Notes: generated by a model not told the origin, from the letters alone. Numbered from the stretch's first letter, positions 17,530-27,146 are shown. The stretch is 64,000 nt of DNA from Pseudomonas chlororaphis (GCF_001921865.1 NZ_MSCT01000020.1:124001-188000), one strand, 5' to 3'. Translations and numbers: made by a program.

Positions 17530-19002
17530 TCAACGCTTGTCTTTGCGCTTCTTCTCAGCCTTTTTGTGGTGCGACATCAAACGACGCTTCTTGTTGACCT
17601 GACGGTCGGTAAGCGCGTTCTTGTTGCCCTCGTAGGGGTTTTCGCCGCCCTTGAACTCGATGCGGATCGGTGTACCGACCAGCTTCAGGACACGACGGTA
17701 GGTGTTTTCCAGGTAGCGCACATAAGACTTCGGCACCTTCTCCACCTGGTTGCCGTGGATCACGATCAGCGGCGGGTTGGCACCACCCAGGTGGGCATAA
17801 CGCAGCTTGATGCGACGGTTATTGACCATCGGCGGCGCGTGCTCACTGATAGCGTCCTCGAGAATCTGCGTCAGGCGGCTGGTCGGCCAACGGGTAACCG
17901 CCGACTTGAAGGAGTTCTGCACGGACTGGTAGAGGTTACCTACACCGGTACCGTGCAAAGCCGAGATGAAGTGGATATCGGCGAAGTCGACGAAGAACAA
18001 CCGGCGTTGCAGCTCGGTCTTCACGTAGTCGCGTTCGCCCGGCGTCATGCCGTCCCATTTATTCAGGGCAATCACCAGGGCCCGACCAGCTTCCAGGGCG
18101 AAGCCCAGCAGGTTCAGGTCGTGGTCCACCACACCCTCGCGGGCGTCCATGACGAAGATCACCACGTTGGCGTCTTTGATCGCCTGCAGGGTTTTGACCA
18201 CCGAGAACTTTTCGACTTCCTCGTGGATCTTGCCGCGCTTGCGCACACCGGCGGTGTCGATCAGCGTGTATTTCTCTTCGTTACGCTCGAAGGGAATGTA
18301 GATACTGTCGCGGGTGGTGCCGGGCTGATCGTAGACGATGACCCGGTCTTCGCCGAGCATGCGGTTGACCAGGGTCGACTTGCCTACGTTCGGGCGACCG
18401 ATAATGGCGATCTTGATCCCGTCTTTTTCGCTAGGACCCGGAATGCGCTTGGCTTCCTCGCCTTCGGCAACGATCTCTTCTTCGCCCTCTTCCGGCTCGT
18501 CCGCGTCGTCTTTCGGGAATTCGCCCAGGGCGATTTCCAGCATCTGCGAAATACCACGGCCGTGAGCACCGGCAATCGGGATCGCGTTGCCCATGCCCAA
18601 CGGCGCGAACTCGGCACGCGCCATGTCAGGGTCGATATTGTCGACCTTGTTGGCGATCACGAACGAGGTCTTGTTACGTTTGCGCAGATGCTCGCCGATC
18701 ATCTGGTCGGCCGCAGTGAAGCCGGCCTTGGCATCGACCAGGAACAGAACGACATCAGCTTCTTCGATGGCCAGCAGCGACTGCTCGGCCATCTTTTCGT
18801 CCATGCCATGCTCGTCACCGGAGATACCGCCGGTGTCGATCAGAATGTAGGTACGCCCTTGCCACTTGGCCTCACCGTATTGGCGATCACGGGTCAGACC
18901 GGACAGGTCGCCGACGATGGCGTCGCGAGTCCGAGTCAGGCGGTTGAACAAGGTGGACTTGCCGACGTTCGGTCGACCCACCAGGGCGATTACGGGAACC
19001 AT
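17530..19002 (-). CDS. der: Ribosome-assembly GTPase Der (EngA)
   Basis: 490 residues. Essential GTPase for 50S subunit maturation. Two tandem G domains, each with GRPNVGKST (near residues 8-16 and 204-212), DTAG/DTGG switch motifs and NKxD (ANKVDNID, LNKWDGM). They are joined by an acidic linker (DDADEPEEGEEE) and followed by a C-terminal KH-like domain and a basic tail rich in Lys/Arg (about 470-490). The ATG at 19002 is used; the in-frame GTG at 19014 overlaps the GGAG ribosome-binding site. Separated from bamB by a terminator and REPs. Confidence 0.97.
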   Translation of the reverse strand: MVPVIALVGRPNVGKSTLFNRLTRTRDAIVGDLSGLTRDRQYGEAKWQGRTYILIDTGGISGDEHGMDEKMAEQSLLAIEEADVVLFLVDAKAGFTAADQMIGEHLRKRNKTSFVIANKVDNIDPDMARAEFAPLGMGNAIPIAGAHGRGISQMLEIALGEFPKDDADEPEEGEEEIVAEGEEAKRIPGPSEKDGIKIAIIGRPNVGKSTLVNRMLGEDRVIVYDQPGTTRDSIYIPFERNEEKYTLIDTAGVRKRGKIHEEVEKFSVVKTLQAIKDANVVIFVMDAREGVVDHDLNLLGFALEAGRALVIALNKWDGMTPGERDYVKTELQRRLFFVDFADIHFISALHGTGVGNLYQSVQNSFKSAVTRWPTSRLTQILEDAISEHAPPMVNNRRIKLRYAHLGGANPPLIVIHGNQVEKVPKSYVRYLENTYRRVLKLVGTPIRIEFKGGENPYEGNKNALTDRQVNKKRRLMSHHKKAEKKRKDKR

Positions 19003-19029
19003 GCGGCTCTCCACTGCGTTATTTCAGAA

Positions 19030-19060
19030 AATACAAAAGCCGCTGCGAGGCAGCGGCTGG
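19030..19060 (-). terminator. bamB terminator
   Basis: Minus strand AGCCGCTG-CCTCG-CAGCGGCT followed by TTTGTATTTT; an 8-bp stem with a U-rich tail between bamB and der. Confidence 0.75.
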
Positions 19061-19066
19061 TGCTCG

Positions 19067-19166
19067 TGTAGTAGCGAGCTTGGTCGCGAAAAACGTCACG
19101 ACACCGCGTTTATCCAGGCTACACGCGTTATCGCCGACATCCATCGCGAGCAAGCTCGCTCCTACC
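19067..19166. repeat. REP pair between bamB and der
   Basis: TGTAGTAGCGAGCTTGGTCGCG at the left and ATCGCGAGCAAGCTCGCTCC at the right in inverse orientation, about 55 bp apart. Confidence 0.85.
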
Positions 19167-19185
19167 TATAGGTCCAGCATAGTGC

Positions 19186-20337
19186 TTACTTGATGGTCAG
19201 GGCTTCCAGTTTGCCGCTGTTGCCATACACATAAATCATGTTGCCCACCACCAGCGGGCGGGCGCGCAGGCCGTCGCTGTCGATGCGCTCACGACCGACG
19301 AAACGACCGTCTACCTGGCTCAGCAGGTGCAGGTAACCTTCCAGGTCGCCTACCGCTACGTAGCTGGAGAAGACTTCCGGAGCCGACAATTGACGACGGG
19401 CCAGAGAGTCGTTGCTCCACAGGGCAGTGGTGGAGCGCTCGTCGACGCTTTCAACCGTGCCGGAAGACAGGCTCACATAGACGCTGCCAAAACCTTGGGC
19501 GACACCCGCGTAGCTGGAAGCATCGCGCTGCCAGAGCGGGCGACCGCTTTCCAGGTCCAGCGCCGCCACGCGCCCCTGATAGCTGGCGACATACAGGGTG
19601 CCGCCGGACAACAGCAGGCCACCGTCGATATCGACCACCCGGTCCAGTTCGGAACGACCTTGTGGAATCGCCACACGCTGCTCCCACACCGGCACGCCGT
19701 TGCGGATGTCCAGAGCCACCACTTTACCGGTCGACAGGCCGGCAACCGCCAGACGGTTGGTAGTGATTGGCGCACTGGTGCCACGCAGGGTCAGTACCGC
19801 CGGGGTGCTGTCGTAGACCCACATCTGGTTGCCGGTGGCGGCATCGAGGCCGATCACCCGGTCATCCTGGGTCTGGACGACAACCACATCGCCATTGGTG
19901 GACGGCGGGGCCAGCACTTCACTGGTCACCCGTGCGCGCCACTTCTCTTCGCCGCTCGAGGCGTCGAGGACGACCACTTCGCCCTTGAGGGTACCGATCA
20001 TGACCAGGCCGTAACCCACGCCAACGGCACCGGACACTGGCAGTTCCAGGTCCTTTTTCCATTTGACGTCGCCGTTCATGCGATCCAGCGCTTCTACCAC
20101 GCCCGTGACATCCGCGGCATAAATGGTGCTGCCGTCGATGGCCGGAACCAGCATGTTGTAGGTTTCGCCCTGGCCGTCACCGACCGAACGGCTCCACTGT
20201 TTCTGCAGGACAACTTCTTCTTTGAAGTCGACCAGTTCAGCAGGTGGCAATTCTTTCTTGCTGTTGCTGCTGCAACCCGCGGCCAGAACGGCCAGAGCCA
20301 GCAATGCTGCATGTTTCCAACGGATCACGTCACGCAT
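19186..20337 (-). CDS. bamB: Outer-membrane assembly lipoprotein BamB
   Basis: 383 residues. Periplasmic lipoprotein of the BAM complex that helps insert beta-barrel proteins. The N-terminal lipoprotein signal WKHAALLALAVLAAGC puts the lipidated cysteine at residue 22. The rest is an eight-bladed beta-propeller of PQQ-like repeats with recurring GxVxALDxxxGxxxW motifs (VYAADVTGVVEALDRMNGDVKW, GEVVVLDASSGEEKW, GRVAALDLESGRPLW). The ATG at 20337 is used; it overlaps the 3' end of yfgM by 8 bp. Part of the long run from ndk to bamB. Confidence 0.96.
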   Translation of the reverse strand: MRDVIRWKHAALLALAVLAAGCSSNSKKELPPAELVDFKEEVVLQKQWSRSVGDGQGETYNMLVPAIDGSTIYAADVTGVVEALDRMNGDVKWKKDLELPVSGAVGVGYGLVMIGTLKGEVVVLDASSGEEKWRARVTSEVLAPPSTNGDVVVVQTQDDRVIGLDAATGNQMWVYDSTPAVLTLRGTSAPITTNRLAVAGLSTGKVVALDIRNGVPVWEQRVAIPQGRSELDRVVDIDGGLLLSGGTLYVASYQGRVAALDLESGRPLWQRDASSYAGVAQGFGSVYVSLSSGTVESVDERSTTALWSNDSLARRQLSAPEVFSSYVAVGDLEGYLHLLSQVDGRFVGRERIDSDGLRARPLVVGNMIYVYGNSGKLEALTIK

Positions 20338-20971
20338 CCCCTTTGGCCAGATCGTCCAGCTTGATTTGTAGGCCACCGACCGCCGCTTCATCGGACAGCG
20401 CAGCCTTGGCTTTTTCGTACGCAGCATGGGCTTCGTCGGTACGGCCCAATTGGACCAGCAGGTCGCCCTTGAGCTCTTCGCGAGTGGCCAGGAATGCCTT
20501 GTCGGCATCGCCTTCGAGCAGCTTCAGGGCTTCGTCAGCCTTGTTCTGCGCCGACAGCACCTGGGCCAGGCGCTGGCGGGCAATCTCGCCCAGCGTCGGA
20601 TTGGCCGGCTTGTCGGTGATGGCCTTGAGTTCGCTGGCCGCGTCGTCCAGCTTGCCGGTATCGACCGCCACCTTGGCGACGAACAGGCTGCCGTATTGCG
20701 CATAAGCGCTCCCACCGAACTCGCTGTTGAGCTTGCCGGCCAGGTCCGCGACGCGGGCCGCATCCGGCTTGCCGTCAGGCGTCAGCGTGGTTTCCAGCAA
20801 TTGCTGATAGAGCATCGAGGCGCCTTGCGACTGATTGCTCTGATACTTGTGCCAGGCCTGCCAGCCGAACACGATGACCAGCGCCAACAGGCCGCCGGTG
20901 ACCAGCGGTTTGCCGTTACGCGACCACCAGTCCTTCAAATCCGCCAGCTGTTCATCTTCGGTACTAGACAC
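20330..20971 (-). CDS. yfgM: YfgM-like inner-membrane TPR protein
   Basis: 213 residues. Short cytoplasmic N-terminus (TEDEQLADLKDWWSRNG), one membrane span (about 21-39, PLVTGGLLALVIVFGWQAW) and a periplasmic tetratricopeptide-like domain. The family associates with the SecYEG-PpiD translocon and links to BamB. GTG start at 20971 with GGAG 7 nt upstream. Lies between hisS and bamB, the conserved order in gammaproteobacteria. Confidence 0.92.
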   Translation of the reverse strand: MSSTEDEQLADLKDWWSRNGKPLVTGGLLALVIVFGWQAWHKYQSNQSQGASMLYQQLLETTLTPDGKPDAARVADLAGKLNSEFGGSAYAQYGSLFVAKVAVDTGKLDDAASELKAITDKPANPTLGEIARQRLAQVLSAQNKADEALKLLEGDADKAFLATREELKGDLLVQLGRTDEAHAAYEKAKAALSDEAAVGGLQIKLDDLAKGDA

Positions 20972-21011
20972 CCCAATACTCCTTATTCGCTAAATCGGCT
21001 GTTTGACAGCT

Positions 21012-22301
21012 TCAACCCTGCACGACGCAGGTGGCCAGGTGTGCAGCGAGCGCATCCCAGGCAATGCTTTGTTGTTCGCCCTGGCCACGCAGGGGTTTGA
21101 AACCTACCACTTGCTGGGCCAGTTCGTCGTCGCCCAGGATCAATGCGTACAACGCACCGCTCTTGTCGGCCTTCTTGAACTGGCTCTTGAAGCTACCGGC
21201 GCCGGCATTGATCTGCAGACGCAGGTTCGGCAATTGATCACGAACACGCTCGCTCAGCGCCAGGGCGGCCAGTTCGGCGGCCTCCCCGAAAGCGCAGAGA
21301 TAGACATCGACCTGGCGCGAGATCTCTTCCGGGACCTGCTCCAGGGTTTCCAGCAGCAGCACCAGGCGCTCGATCCCCATGGCGAAACCGACGCCCGGGG
21401 TAGGCTTGCCGCCCATCTGCTCGACCAGGCCGTCGTAACGGCCGCCGGCACAGACCGTACCCTGGGCACCGAGCTTGTCGGTTACCCACTCGAAAACGGT
21501 CTTGCTGTAGTAATCCAGGCCGCGGACCAGTTTCGGGTTGATCACATAAGGAATACCGGCGGCATCCAGACGCGCCTTGAGACCCTCGAAGTGCACGCGG
21601 GACTCTTCGTCCAGGTAATCGGCAAGCTTGGGCGCATCCACCAGCACCGCCTGGGTATCCGGGTTCTTGGTATCGAGCACCCGCAGCGGGTTGGTTTTCA
21701 GGCGACGCTGGCTGTCTTCGTCCAGCTTGTCCATGCGCGCCGAGAGGAACTCCACCAGCGCATCGCGATAACGCGCGCGGGCTTCGGCGGTCCCCAGGCT
21801 GTTCAGTTCGAGCTTGACCGCATCACGGATGCCCAGCTCGCCCCACAGGCGCCAGGTCAGTACGATCAGCTCGGCATCGATGTCCGGACCGTCGAGGTTG
21901 AAGACTTCGCAACCGATCTGGTGGAACTGGCGATAACGACCTTTTTGCGGACGTTCGTGGCGGAACATCGGGCCGATGTACCAGAGTTTCTGTACCTGAC
22001 CGCCGCCAGTGATGCCATGTTCGAGCACGGCGCGCACGCACGCCGCGGTGCCTTCCGGACGCAGGGTCAGGGAGTCGCCGTTACGGTCGTCGAAGGTGTA
22101 CATCTCTTTTTCGACGATGTCGGTCACTTCACCGATGGAGCGCTTGAACAACTCGGTGAACTCGACGATCGGCATGCGGATCTGCTTGTAACCGTAGTTA
22201 TCCAGCAAACGCGCAACGGTGCCCTCGAAATAGCGCCACAGAGGCGTCTGCTCGGGCAGGATGTCGTTCATGCCACGAATGGCTTGCAGAGACTTGCTCA
22301 C
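21012..22301 (-). CDS. hisS: Histidyl-tRNA synthetase
   Basis: 429 residues, class II synthetase. Begins SKSLQAIRGMNDILP. Motif 2 is seen in FRHERPQKGRYRQFHQIGCE, the His-specific loops in VRGLDYYSKTVFEWV and AGGRYDGL, and motif 3 in GVGFAMGIERL. A C-terminal anticodon-binding domain starts at about 330. GTG start with AAGGA upstream. Follows ispG and precedes yfgM. Confidence 0.98.
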   Translation of the reverse strand: MSKSLQAIRGMNDILPEQTPLWRYFEGTVARLLDNYGYKQIRMPIVEFTELFKRSIGEVTDIVEKEMYTFDDRNGDSLTLRPEGTAACVRAVLEHGITGGGQVQKLWYIGPMFRHERPQKGRYRQFHQIGCEVFNLDGPDIDAELIVLTWRLWGELGIRDAVKLELNSLGTAEARARYRDALVEFLSARMDKLDEDSQRRLKTNPLRVLDTKNPDTQAVLVDAPKLADYLDEESRVHFEGLKARLDAAGIPYVINPKLVRGLDYYSKTVFEWVTDKLGAQGTVCAGGRYDGLVEQMGGKPTPGVGFAMGIERLVLLLETLEQVPEEISRQVDVYLCAFGEAAELAALALSERVRDQLPNLRLQINAGAGSFKSQFKKADKSGALYALILGDDELAQQVVGFKPLRGQGEQQSIAWDALAAHLATCVVQG

Positions 22302-22338
22302 TATAAATCCTTAAATTCGTTCGGCTCTTCGGTCGGGC

Positions 22339-23448
22339 TCAGCCGCGAGCGATCAGCGCTGCGTCGGCTTCGACCTTTTCGGCCGCTTTCTCGCGGATCA
22401 GTTTTTCCAACTGGTCCACAAGATTGTCATTCGTCAGTTTCTGCGACGGCTTGCCGTCGATGTAAATCAGGTTCGGTGTGCCGCCGGTCAGGCCGACATG
22501 CGCCTCTTTGGCTTCGCCCGGACCGTTGACCACACAACCGATCACCGCCACGTCCAGCGGCACCAGCAGATCCTCGAGGCGGCCTTCCAGTTCGTTCATG
22601 GTCTTGACCACATCGAAGTTCTGCCGCGAGCAGCTCGGGCAGGCGATGAAGTTGATGCCACGGGAACGCAGATGCAGGGACTTGAGGATGTCGTAGCCGA
22701 CTTTCACTTCCTCGACCGGGTCGGCCGCCAACGAGATGCGAATAGTATCGCCAATCCCTTCGGCCAGCAGCATACCGAGGCCCACGGCGGATTTCACCGT
22801 GCCTGAGCGCAAACCGCCCGCTTCGGTGATACCCAGGTGCAGCGGCTGGATGATTTCCTTGGCCAGCAGGCGGTAGGCTTCGACGGCCATGAACACGTCG
22901 GAGGCTTTCACGCTGACCTTGAAGTCCTTGAAATTCAGGCGTTCGAGGTGCTCGACATGACGCAGGGCCGACTCCACCAGCGCGGCCGGGGTCGGTTCGC
23001 CGTACTTCTTTTGCAGGTCCTTTTCCAGGGAACCGGCATTGACGCCGATGCGGATCGGGATCCCGCGATCGCGGGCTGCATCCACCACGGCGCGCACGCG
23101 ATCTTCACGACCGATGTTGCCCGGGTTGATCCTCAGGCAATCGACGCCCAGCTCCGCCACGCGCAAAGCGATCTTGTAGTCGAAATGGATGTCGGCAACC
23201 AGCGGCACCTTGACCTGCTGCTTGATCCGGCCAAAGGCCTCGGCCGCGTCCATATCCGGCACGGAAACCCGCACGATATCGACGCCCGCGGCTTCCAGGC
23301 GGTTGATCTGGGCCACGGTGGCGGCCACATCATTGGTGTCGCTGTTGGTCATGCTCTGCACGGCAATGGGGGCATCGCCGCCCACGGGTACCGAGCCGAC
23401 CCAGATTTTGCGGGACTCGCGACGTTTGATTGGAGATTCGCCGTGCAT
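22339..23448 (-). CDS. ispG: 4-hydroxy-3-methylbut-2-enyl-diphosphate synthase
   Basis: 369 residues. Fe-S enzyme of the MEP isoprenoid pathway that converts MEcPP to HMBPP. N-terminal TIM barrel (VGSVPVGGDAPIAVQSMTNSDT, RINPGNIG). The C-terminal domain carries the [4Fe-4S] ligands in ACPSCSRQNFD (two Cys) and GCVVNGPGEA. Standard length for the two-domain proteobacterial form. Confidence 0.97.
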   Translation of the reverse strand: MHGESPIKRRESRKIWVGSVPVGGDAPIAVQSMTNSDTNDVAATVAQINRLEAAGVDIVRVSVPDMDAAEAFGRIKQQVKVPLVADIHFDYKIALRVAELGVDCLRINPGNIGREDRVRAVVDAARDRGIPIRIGVNAGSLEKDLQKKYGEPTPAALVESALRHVEHLERLNFKDFKVSVKASDVFMAVEAYRLLAKEIIQPLHLGITEAGGLRSGTVKSAVGLGMLLAEGIGDTIRISLAADPVEEVKVGYDILKSLHLRSRGINFIACPSCSRQNFDVVKTMNELEGRLEDLLVPLDVAVIGCVVNGPGEAKEAHVGLTGGTPNLIYIDGKPSQKLTNDNLVDQLEKLIREKAAEKVEADAALIARG

Positions 23449-23451
23449 GAC

Positions 23452-24465
23452 TTATTGACCTAACTTCAGGCGAGCAGTCTCGCCACTGGTGAACGGAGCC
23501 ACATCGACCGCTTGTCCGTTGTAGCTGACCTGCGCGCCGCGGGCATACCCCAGGCGCACGGCAAAAGGAGGCTTGCCGGAAACATCGGCGGTCTCGCCCT
23601 TGCGCTTCAGGCCACTCAACAGCACCTTGCCGCTGCCATCGGTGATCTGGGTCCAGCAATCGGCTGTGAATTGGATCTGTACCTGGCCGGCACCTGCGAC
23701 GGGCGCCGCGACAGGTGCAACGGGAGCAACCTGAACAGCCGCTGCGGCGACCACGGGGGCCACAGGCGCAACCGGAGTGCTTGGCGCGGGTGCCGTCGGA
23801 GCCACGACCACGGGCGCGGGAGTTGCCGGCGCAACAACCGGAGCGCTCGGCGCGGCGCTAGAGACATCCGTCTGGACCTGGTCTGGTGCCGGGGTTTCGG
23901 GTTGGGCCTGGGCGGTTTCGCCCTCCGCCTGACCTTCTGCCACGGCCTGGTCTTCCGGCTCGTCGATCGGGTGGATCTGCGTGGTGCCGTCAGCACCTTC
24001 GACTTCGACGTGTTCCTGGTTGAGACCGACCAGTTCCTTATTACGCACGGAGGTCTGATCCTGCCACCAGACGAAACCGCCGCCGATCACCGCGATCAGC
24101 AGCAACAGGCTGACGATCCGCAGAATGGTATGGGATACCCGCACCGGCTCTTCGATACGACCCAGGCTATGCACATTGCTGCCCTGGGAGTCGGTGCCGG
24201 TGTATTGGTCGAAGGCCTGGACCAGAACGGCCTGATCCATCCCCAGCAATTTGGCATAGGCGCGGATATAACCTCGGGCAAAGGTGTGCCCGGGCAGCTT
24301 GTCGAAAGCACCCGCTTCCAGGTTGCTCAACGAGCTGGCAGTCAGATTGAGCTTCAGGGCCACTTCAGCCAGCGACCAACCATTGCTTTCGCGGGCCTGA
24401 CGCAGGGTCTCACCGGGGTTTACGCGAGTCGCTGCTAGAACTTCGGGATGCGCCGCTTTCATCAT
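23452..24465 (-). CDS. rodZ: Cytoskeleton protein RodZ
   Basis: 337 residues. Bitopic membrane protein that couples MreB to the elongation machinery. N-terminal HTH domain (about 15-85, GETLRQARESNGWSLAEVALKLN), one membrane span (about 112-132, ILRIVSLLLLIAVIGGGFVWW), a long periplasmic linker very rich in Pro, Ala and Val (about 200-255, PAPVV/APVAP repeats), and a C-terminal beta domain (about 258-337) with CWTQITDGSGKVL. Overlaps pilW by 4 nt (ATGA). Confidence 0.95.
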   Translation of the reverse strand: MMKAAHPEVLAATRVNPGETLRQARESNGWSLAEVALKLNLTASSLSNLEAGAFDKLPGHTFARGYIRAYAKLLGMDQAVLVQAFDQYTGTDSQGSNVHSLGRIEEPVRVSHTILRIVSLLLLIAVIGGGFVWWQDQTSVRNKELVGLNQEHVEVEGADGTTQIHPIDEPEDQAVAEGQAEGETAQAQPETPAPDQVQTDVSSAAPSAPVVAPATPAPVVVAPTAPAPSTPVAPVAPVVAAAAVQVAPVAPVAAPVAGAGQVQIQFTADCWTQITDGSGKVLLSGLKRKGETADVSGKPPFAVRLGYARGAQVSYNGQAVDVAPFTSGETARLKLGQ

Positions 24466-25220
24466 TGCTCCGACAGGTATTGCTGATATTCCGGCGTACC
24501 GGGATAGAGTCGTTTTAATTGCAGGCCGTAACTGGCGACCTTGTCGCGATCTTCAAACACCGTTGCCAGCCGAACGCCGAGCAATAGACTACGTGCATTT
24601 TGCTCGCTAAGCAGGCTAAAACGATCGTAATAGTCGCGTGCGGGCACATAATGCCTGTCTTCGAAGGACAACTCAGCCATTTCCAGCAATGCGCGAGGCT
24701 GCTGGCGGTTCAGTCGCAGGGCTTTTTCCAGGTGTTGCTGGGCCAGTGCACGCTCACCCAGGATCGCGGCGGTCATGCCAAGGTTCTCGAACACCCGGGA
24801 TCGTTCGGGGTACAGGGTATCAGCAGCCGCTTGTTCAAAACGCTGATAAGCATCTTTGTAACGTTTTTCTTCAAAGAGAAAGCTGCCGTAATTGTTCAGG
24901 ATACGGGCGTCGGAGGGGCGCGAAGCCAGGGCCTTGCGATAATGCCGGTCAGCCAGCTCGGGCTCCATTTCAGCCTGGAACACCAGCGCCAGGGCGGCAT
25001 TGGCGTCGGCATCCGACTCGTCCAGCTCCAGCGCCTTTTTCAACGGCACCTTCGCCCGCTCGGTCATGCCCTGCTGCAGATAACCCAGGCCCAGCTGAAC
25101 ATAAGCCTCACGCGCCTCGTCCCGCCCCTTGCTTGTCTTCATCGGGTTCAGATCCCCCGAAAGAACACAGCCAGCCGACAGGCTGGCAAACAGCAGAAGC
25201 AGCGCGACGCGCAAGGCCAT
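24462..25220 (-). CDS. pilW: Type IV pilus biogenesis lipoprotein PilW/PilF
   Basis: 252 residues. Pilotin that helps the PilQ secretin reach and assemble in the outer membrane. Lipoprotein signal VALLLLFASLSAGC gives the lipidated Cys at 18. The mature part is TPR repeats (AREAYVQLGLGYLQQGMTERAKVPLKKALELD, ADANAALALVFQ). The symbol differs between species (pilF in P. aeruginosa). Located between rlmN and rodZ, the conserved pseudomonad order. Confidence 0.93.
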   Translation of the reverse strand: MALRVALLLLFASLSAGCVLSGDLNPMKTSKGRDEAREAYVQLGLGYLQQGMTERAKVPLKKALELDESDADANAALALVFQAEMEPELADRHYRKALASRPSDARILNNYGSFLFEEKRYKDAYQRFEQAAADTLYPERSRVFENLGMTAAILGERALAQQHLEKALRLNRQQPRALLEMAELSFEDRHYVPARDYYDRFSLLSEQNARSLLLGVRLATVFEDRDKVASYGLQLKRLYPGTPEYQQYLSEQ

Positions 25221-25232
25221 GGAGATCCTCTC

Positions 25233-26381
25233 TCAGGTACGATTCGCAGCGCTTTGCGGCATATCGGCATCGGCGCTCAACTCGCGCACCGCGATATAAC
25301 GTTCGCTACGACGGGTGCGATCCAGCACCTGCCCTACCAGTTGCCCGCAGGCCGCGTCGATGTCTTCGCCGCGGGTAGTACGGACAGTGACGTTGAAACC
25401 GGCATGGTGAAGCTGATCCTGGAACCGGCGAATGGCGTTGTTGCTAGGCCGCTCGTAACCGGAGTGCGGGAACGGGTTGAACGGGATCAGGTTGATCTTG
25501 CAAGGAACGTCCTTGAGCAACTCGATCATTTCGACAGCGTGCTCGACCTTATCATTGACGTCCTTGAGCAGGGTGTACTCAATCGTCAGCACACGTTTCT
25601 CGCCCAGTGCCGACATGTAGCGCTGGCAGGACTCGAGCAGCATCTTCAGCGGGTACTTCTTGTTGATCGGTACCAGCTGGTTACGCAACGCATCGTTCGG
25701 TGCGTGCAGGGACAACGCCAGGGAAACGTCGATGTGCTTGGCCAGCTCATCGATCATCGGCACCACGCCGGAGGTCGACAGGGTCACGCGGCGCTTGGAG
25801 ATGCCGTAGCCCAGGTCGTCCATCATCAGGCGCATGGCGGAGATGACGTTGTCGAAGTTCAGCAGCGGCTCACCCATGCCCATCATCACCACGTTGGTGA
25901 TGGCACGGTCGACGGTCGCCGGGACACTGCCAAAGGATTTGTTGGCAATCCACACCTGGCCGATGACTTCGGCGGCGGTGAGGTTGCTATTGAAGCCTTG
26001 CTTGCCGGTGGAGCAGAAACTGCAGTCCAAGGCACAGCCTGCCTGGGACGAAACGCACAAGGTGCCGCGCTTGCCCTGGGGAATGTAAACGGTCTCGACG
26101 CAGCTGCCGGACGCCACGCGCACCACCCATTTGCGGGTGCCGTCGCTGGAGATGTCCTCGCTGACCACTTCCGGACCACGAATTTCGGCAACGGCCTTGA
26201 GCTTTTCGCGCAAGACCTTGCCGACGTTCGTCATGGCGTCGAAATCATCGACGCCAAAGTGGTGAATCCATTTCATTACCTGACCGGCACGGAAACGCTT
26301 CTCCCCGATTGAGTCGAAGAATTTTTCCATTTCCGGTTGAGTCAGACCCAACAGGTTAGTTTTGCCAGTCGATGTAGTCAT
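25233..26381 (-). CDS. rlmN: 23S rRNA/tRNA adenine C2-methyltransferase RlmN
   Basis: 382 residues. Radical SAM enzyme that methylates C2 of A2503 in 23S rRNA and A37 in some tRNAs. The cluster-binding motif is in CALDCSFCSTGKQG. The second catalytic cysteine needed for the ping-pong mechanism is in DIDAACGQLVGQV near 350. GMGEPLLN and SLHAPNDALR are also seen. The ATG at 26381 is preferred to 26399 because it restores the usual N-terminus MTTSTGKTNLLGL. Confidence 0.97.
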   Translation of the reverse strand: MTTSTGKTNLLGLTQPEMEKFFDSIGEKRFRAGQVMKWIHHFGVDDFDAMTNVGKVLREKLKAVAEIRGPEVVSEDISSDGTRKWVVRVASGSCVETVYIPQGKRGTLCVSSQAGCALDCSFCSTGKQGFNSNLTAAEVIGQVWIANKSFGSVPATVDRAITNVVMMGMGEPLLNFDNVISAMRLMMDDLGYGISKRRVTLSTSGVVPMIDELAKHIDVSLALSLHAPNDALRNQLVPINKKYPLKMLLESCQRYMSALGEKRVLTIEYTLLKDVNDKVEHAVEMIELLKDVPCKINLIPFNPFPHSGYERPSNNAIRRFQDQLHHAGFNVTVRTTRGEDIDAACGQLVGQVLDRTRRSERYIAVRELSADADMPQSAANRT

Positions 26382-26411
26382 GGTTTCACCTTCACTCACG
26401 GGCCTTTTGGC

Positions 26412-26837
26412 TTAGCGAGTGGTCACTTCGGTGGAAGCGAAGAAGTAAGCGATTTCGCGTGCAGCAGCGGCTTCGGAGTCCGAACCGTGAACGGCGTTGG
26501 CGTCGATGGATTCGGCGAAGTCAGCACGGATGGTGCCGGCAGCAGCTTCCTTAGGGTTGGTAGCGCCCATCAGCTCGCGGTTCAGAGCGATAGCGTTTTC
26601 ACCTTCCAGAACCTGAACGACAACCGGACCGGAAGTCATGAAGGCAACCAGCTCGCCGAAGAAGCCACGAGCGCTGTGCTCAGCGTAGAAGCCTTCGGCT
26701 TCGGCTTTCGACAGTTGCTTCATTTTCGAAGCTACAACGCGCAGGCCAGCTTTTTCGAAACGGGTAACGATCTCGCCGATGACGTTTTTTGCAACAGCGT
26801 CAGGCTTGATGATGGAGAAAGTACGTTGAACAGCCAT
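26412..26837 (-). CDS. ndk: Nucleoside diphosphate kinase
   Basis: 141 residues, the usual length. Transfers gamma-phosphate among NTPs through the phospho-histidine in NAVHGSDS (near 116). Begins AVQRTFSIIKPDAV and has the substrate loop EHSARGFFGELVAFMTSGPVVV. Starts a new transcription unit after the isc operon terminator, with rlmN 30 bp downstream. Confidence 0.98.
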   Translation of the reverse strand: MAVQRTFSIIKPDAVAKNVIGEIVTRFEKAGLRVVASKMKQLSKAEAEGFYAEHSARGFFGELVAFMTSGPVVVQVLEGENAIALNRELMGATNPKEAAAGTIRADFAESIDANAVHGSDSEAAAAREIAYFFASTEVTTR

Positions 26838-26867
26838 GGTGTAACTCCAGAAACGGTGATTAAAGCG

Positions 26868-26902
26868 AAAAATTAAACCCGCGAATTATACGCGGGTTTA
26901 TA
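26868..26902 (-). terminator. isc operon terminator overlapping a possible ndk -10
   Basis: Minus strand AAACCCGCG-TATAATT-CGCGGGTTTAATTTTT. The stem is 9 bp and the tail is U-rich. The loop contains a perfect TATAAT, so the same bases may serve as the ndk -10 element; no good -35 is seen. Confidence 0.75.
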
Positions 26903-26931
26903 GGGATTGCCTAACTGCGTACGGGGCAGAC

Positions 26932-27132
26932 TCAGTCTGCTTCTTCGATCCAGGCAGCCTGAATGGCTTCAAGAACCTTCTCGCCACCGCGAGCCGGATC
27001 GTCGCTGAACTCCGGCAACGCCAGAACCCATTGGTGCAGATCGACAAAGTTCACGTAACGCGGATCCACATCCGGCTTGGACTCAGCCAGTTGGATCGCG
27101 ATTTCCAGCACATCAACCCACTTCAGACTCAT
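26932..27132 (-). CDS. iscX: Fe-S cluster assembly protein IscX
   Basis: 66 residues, matching the family. Small acidic adaptor that binds IscS and iron. Contains the typical KWVDVLEIAIQLAE at the start, DPRYVNFVDLHQWV in the middle and the acidic end EAIQAAWIEEAD. Last gene of the isc operon, 14 bp after fdx. Confidence 0.97.
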   Translation of the reverse strand: MSLKWVDVLEIAIQLAESKPDVDPRYVNFVDLHQWVLALPEFSDDPARGGEKVLEAIQAAWIEEAD

Positions 27133-27146
27133 GATGCTTCCTTGAA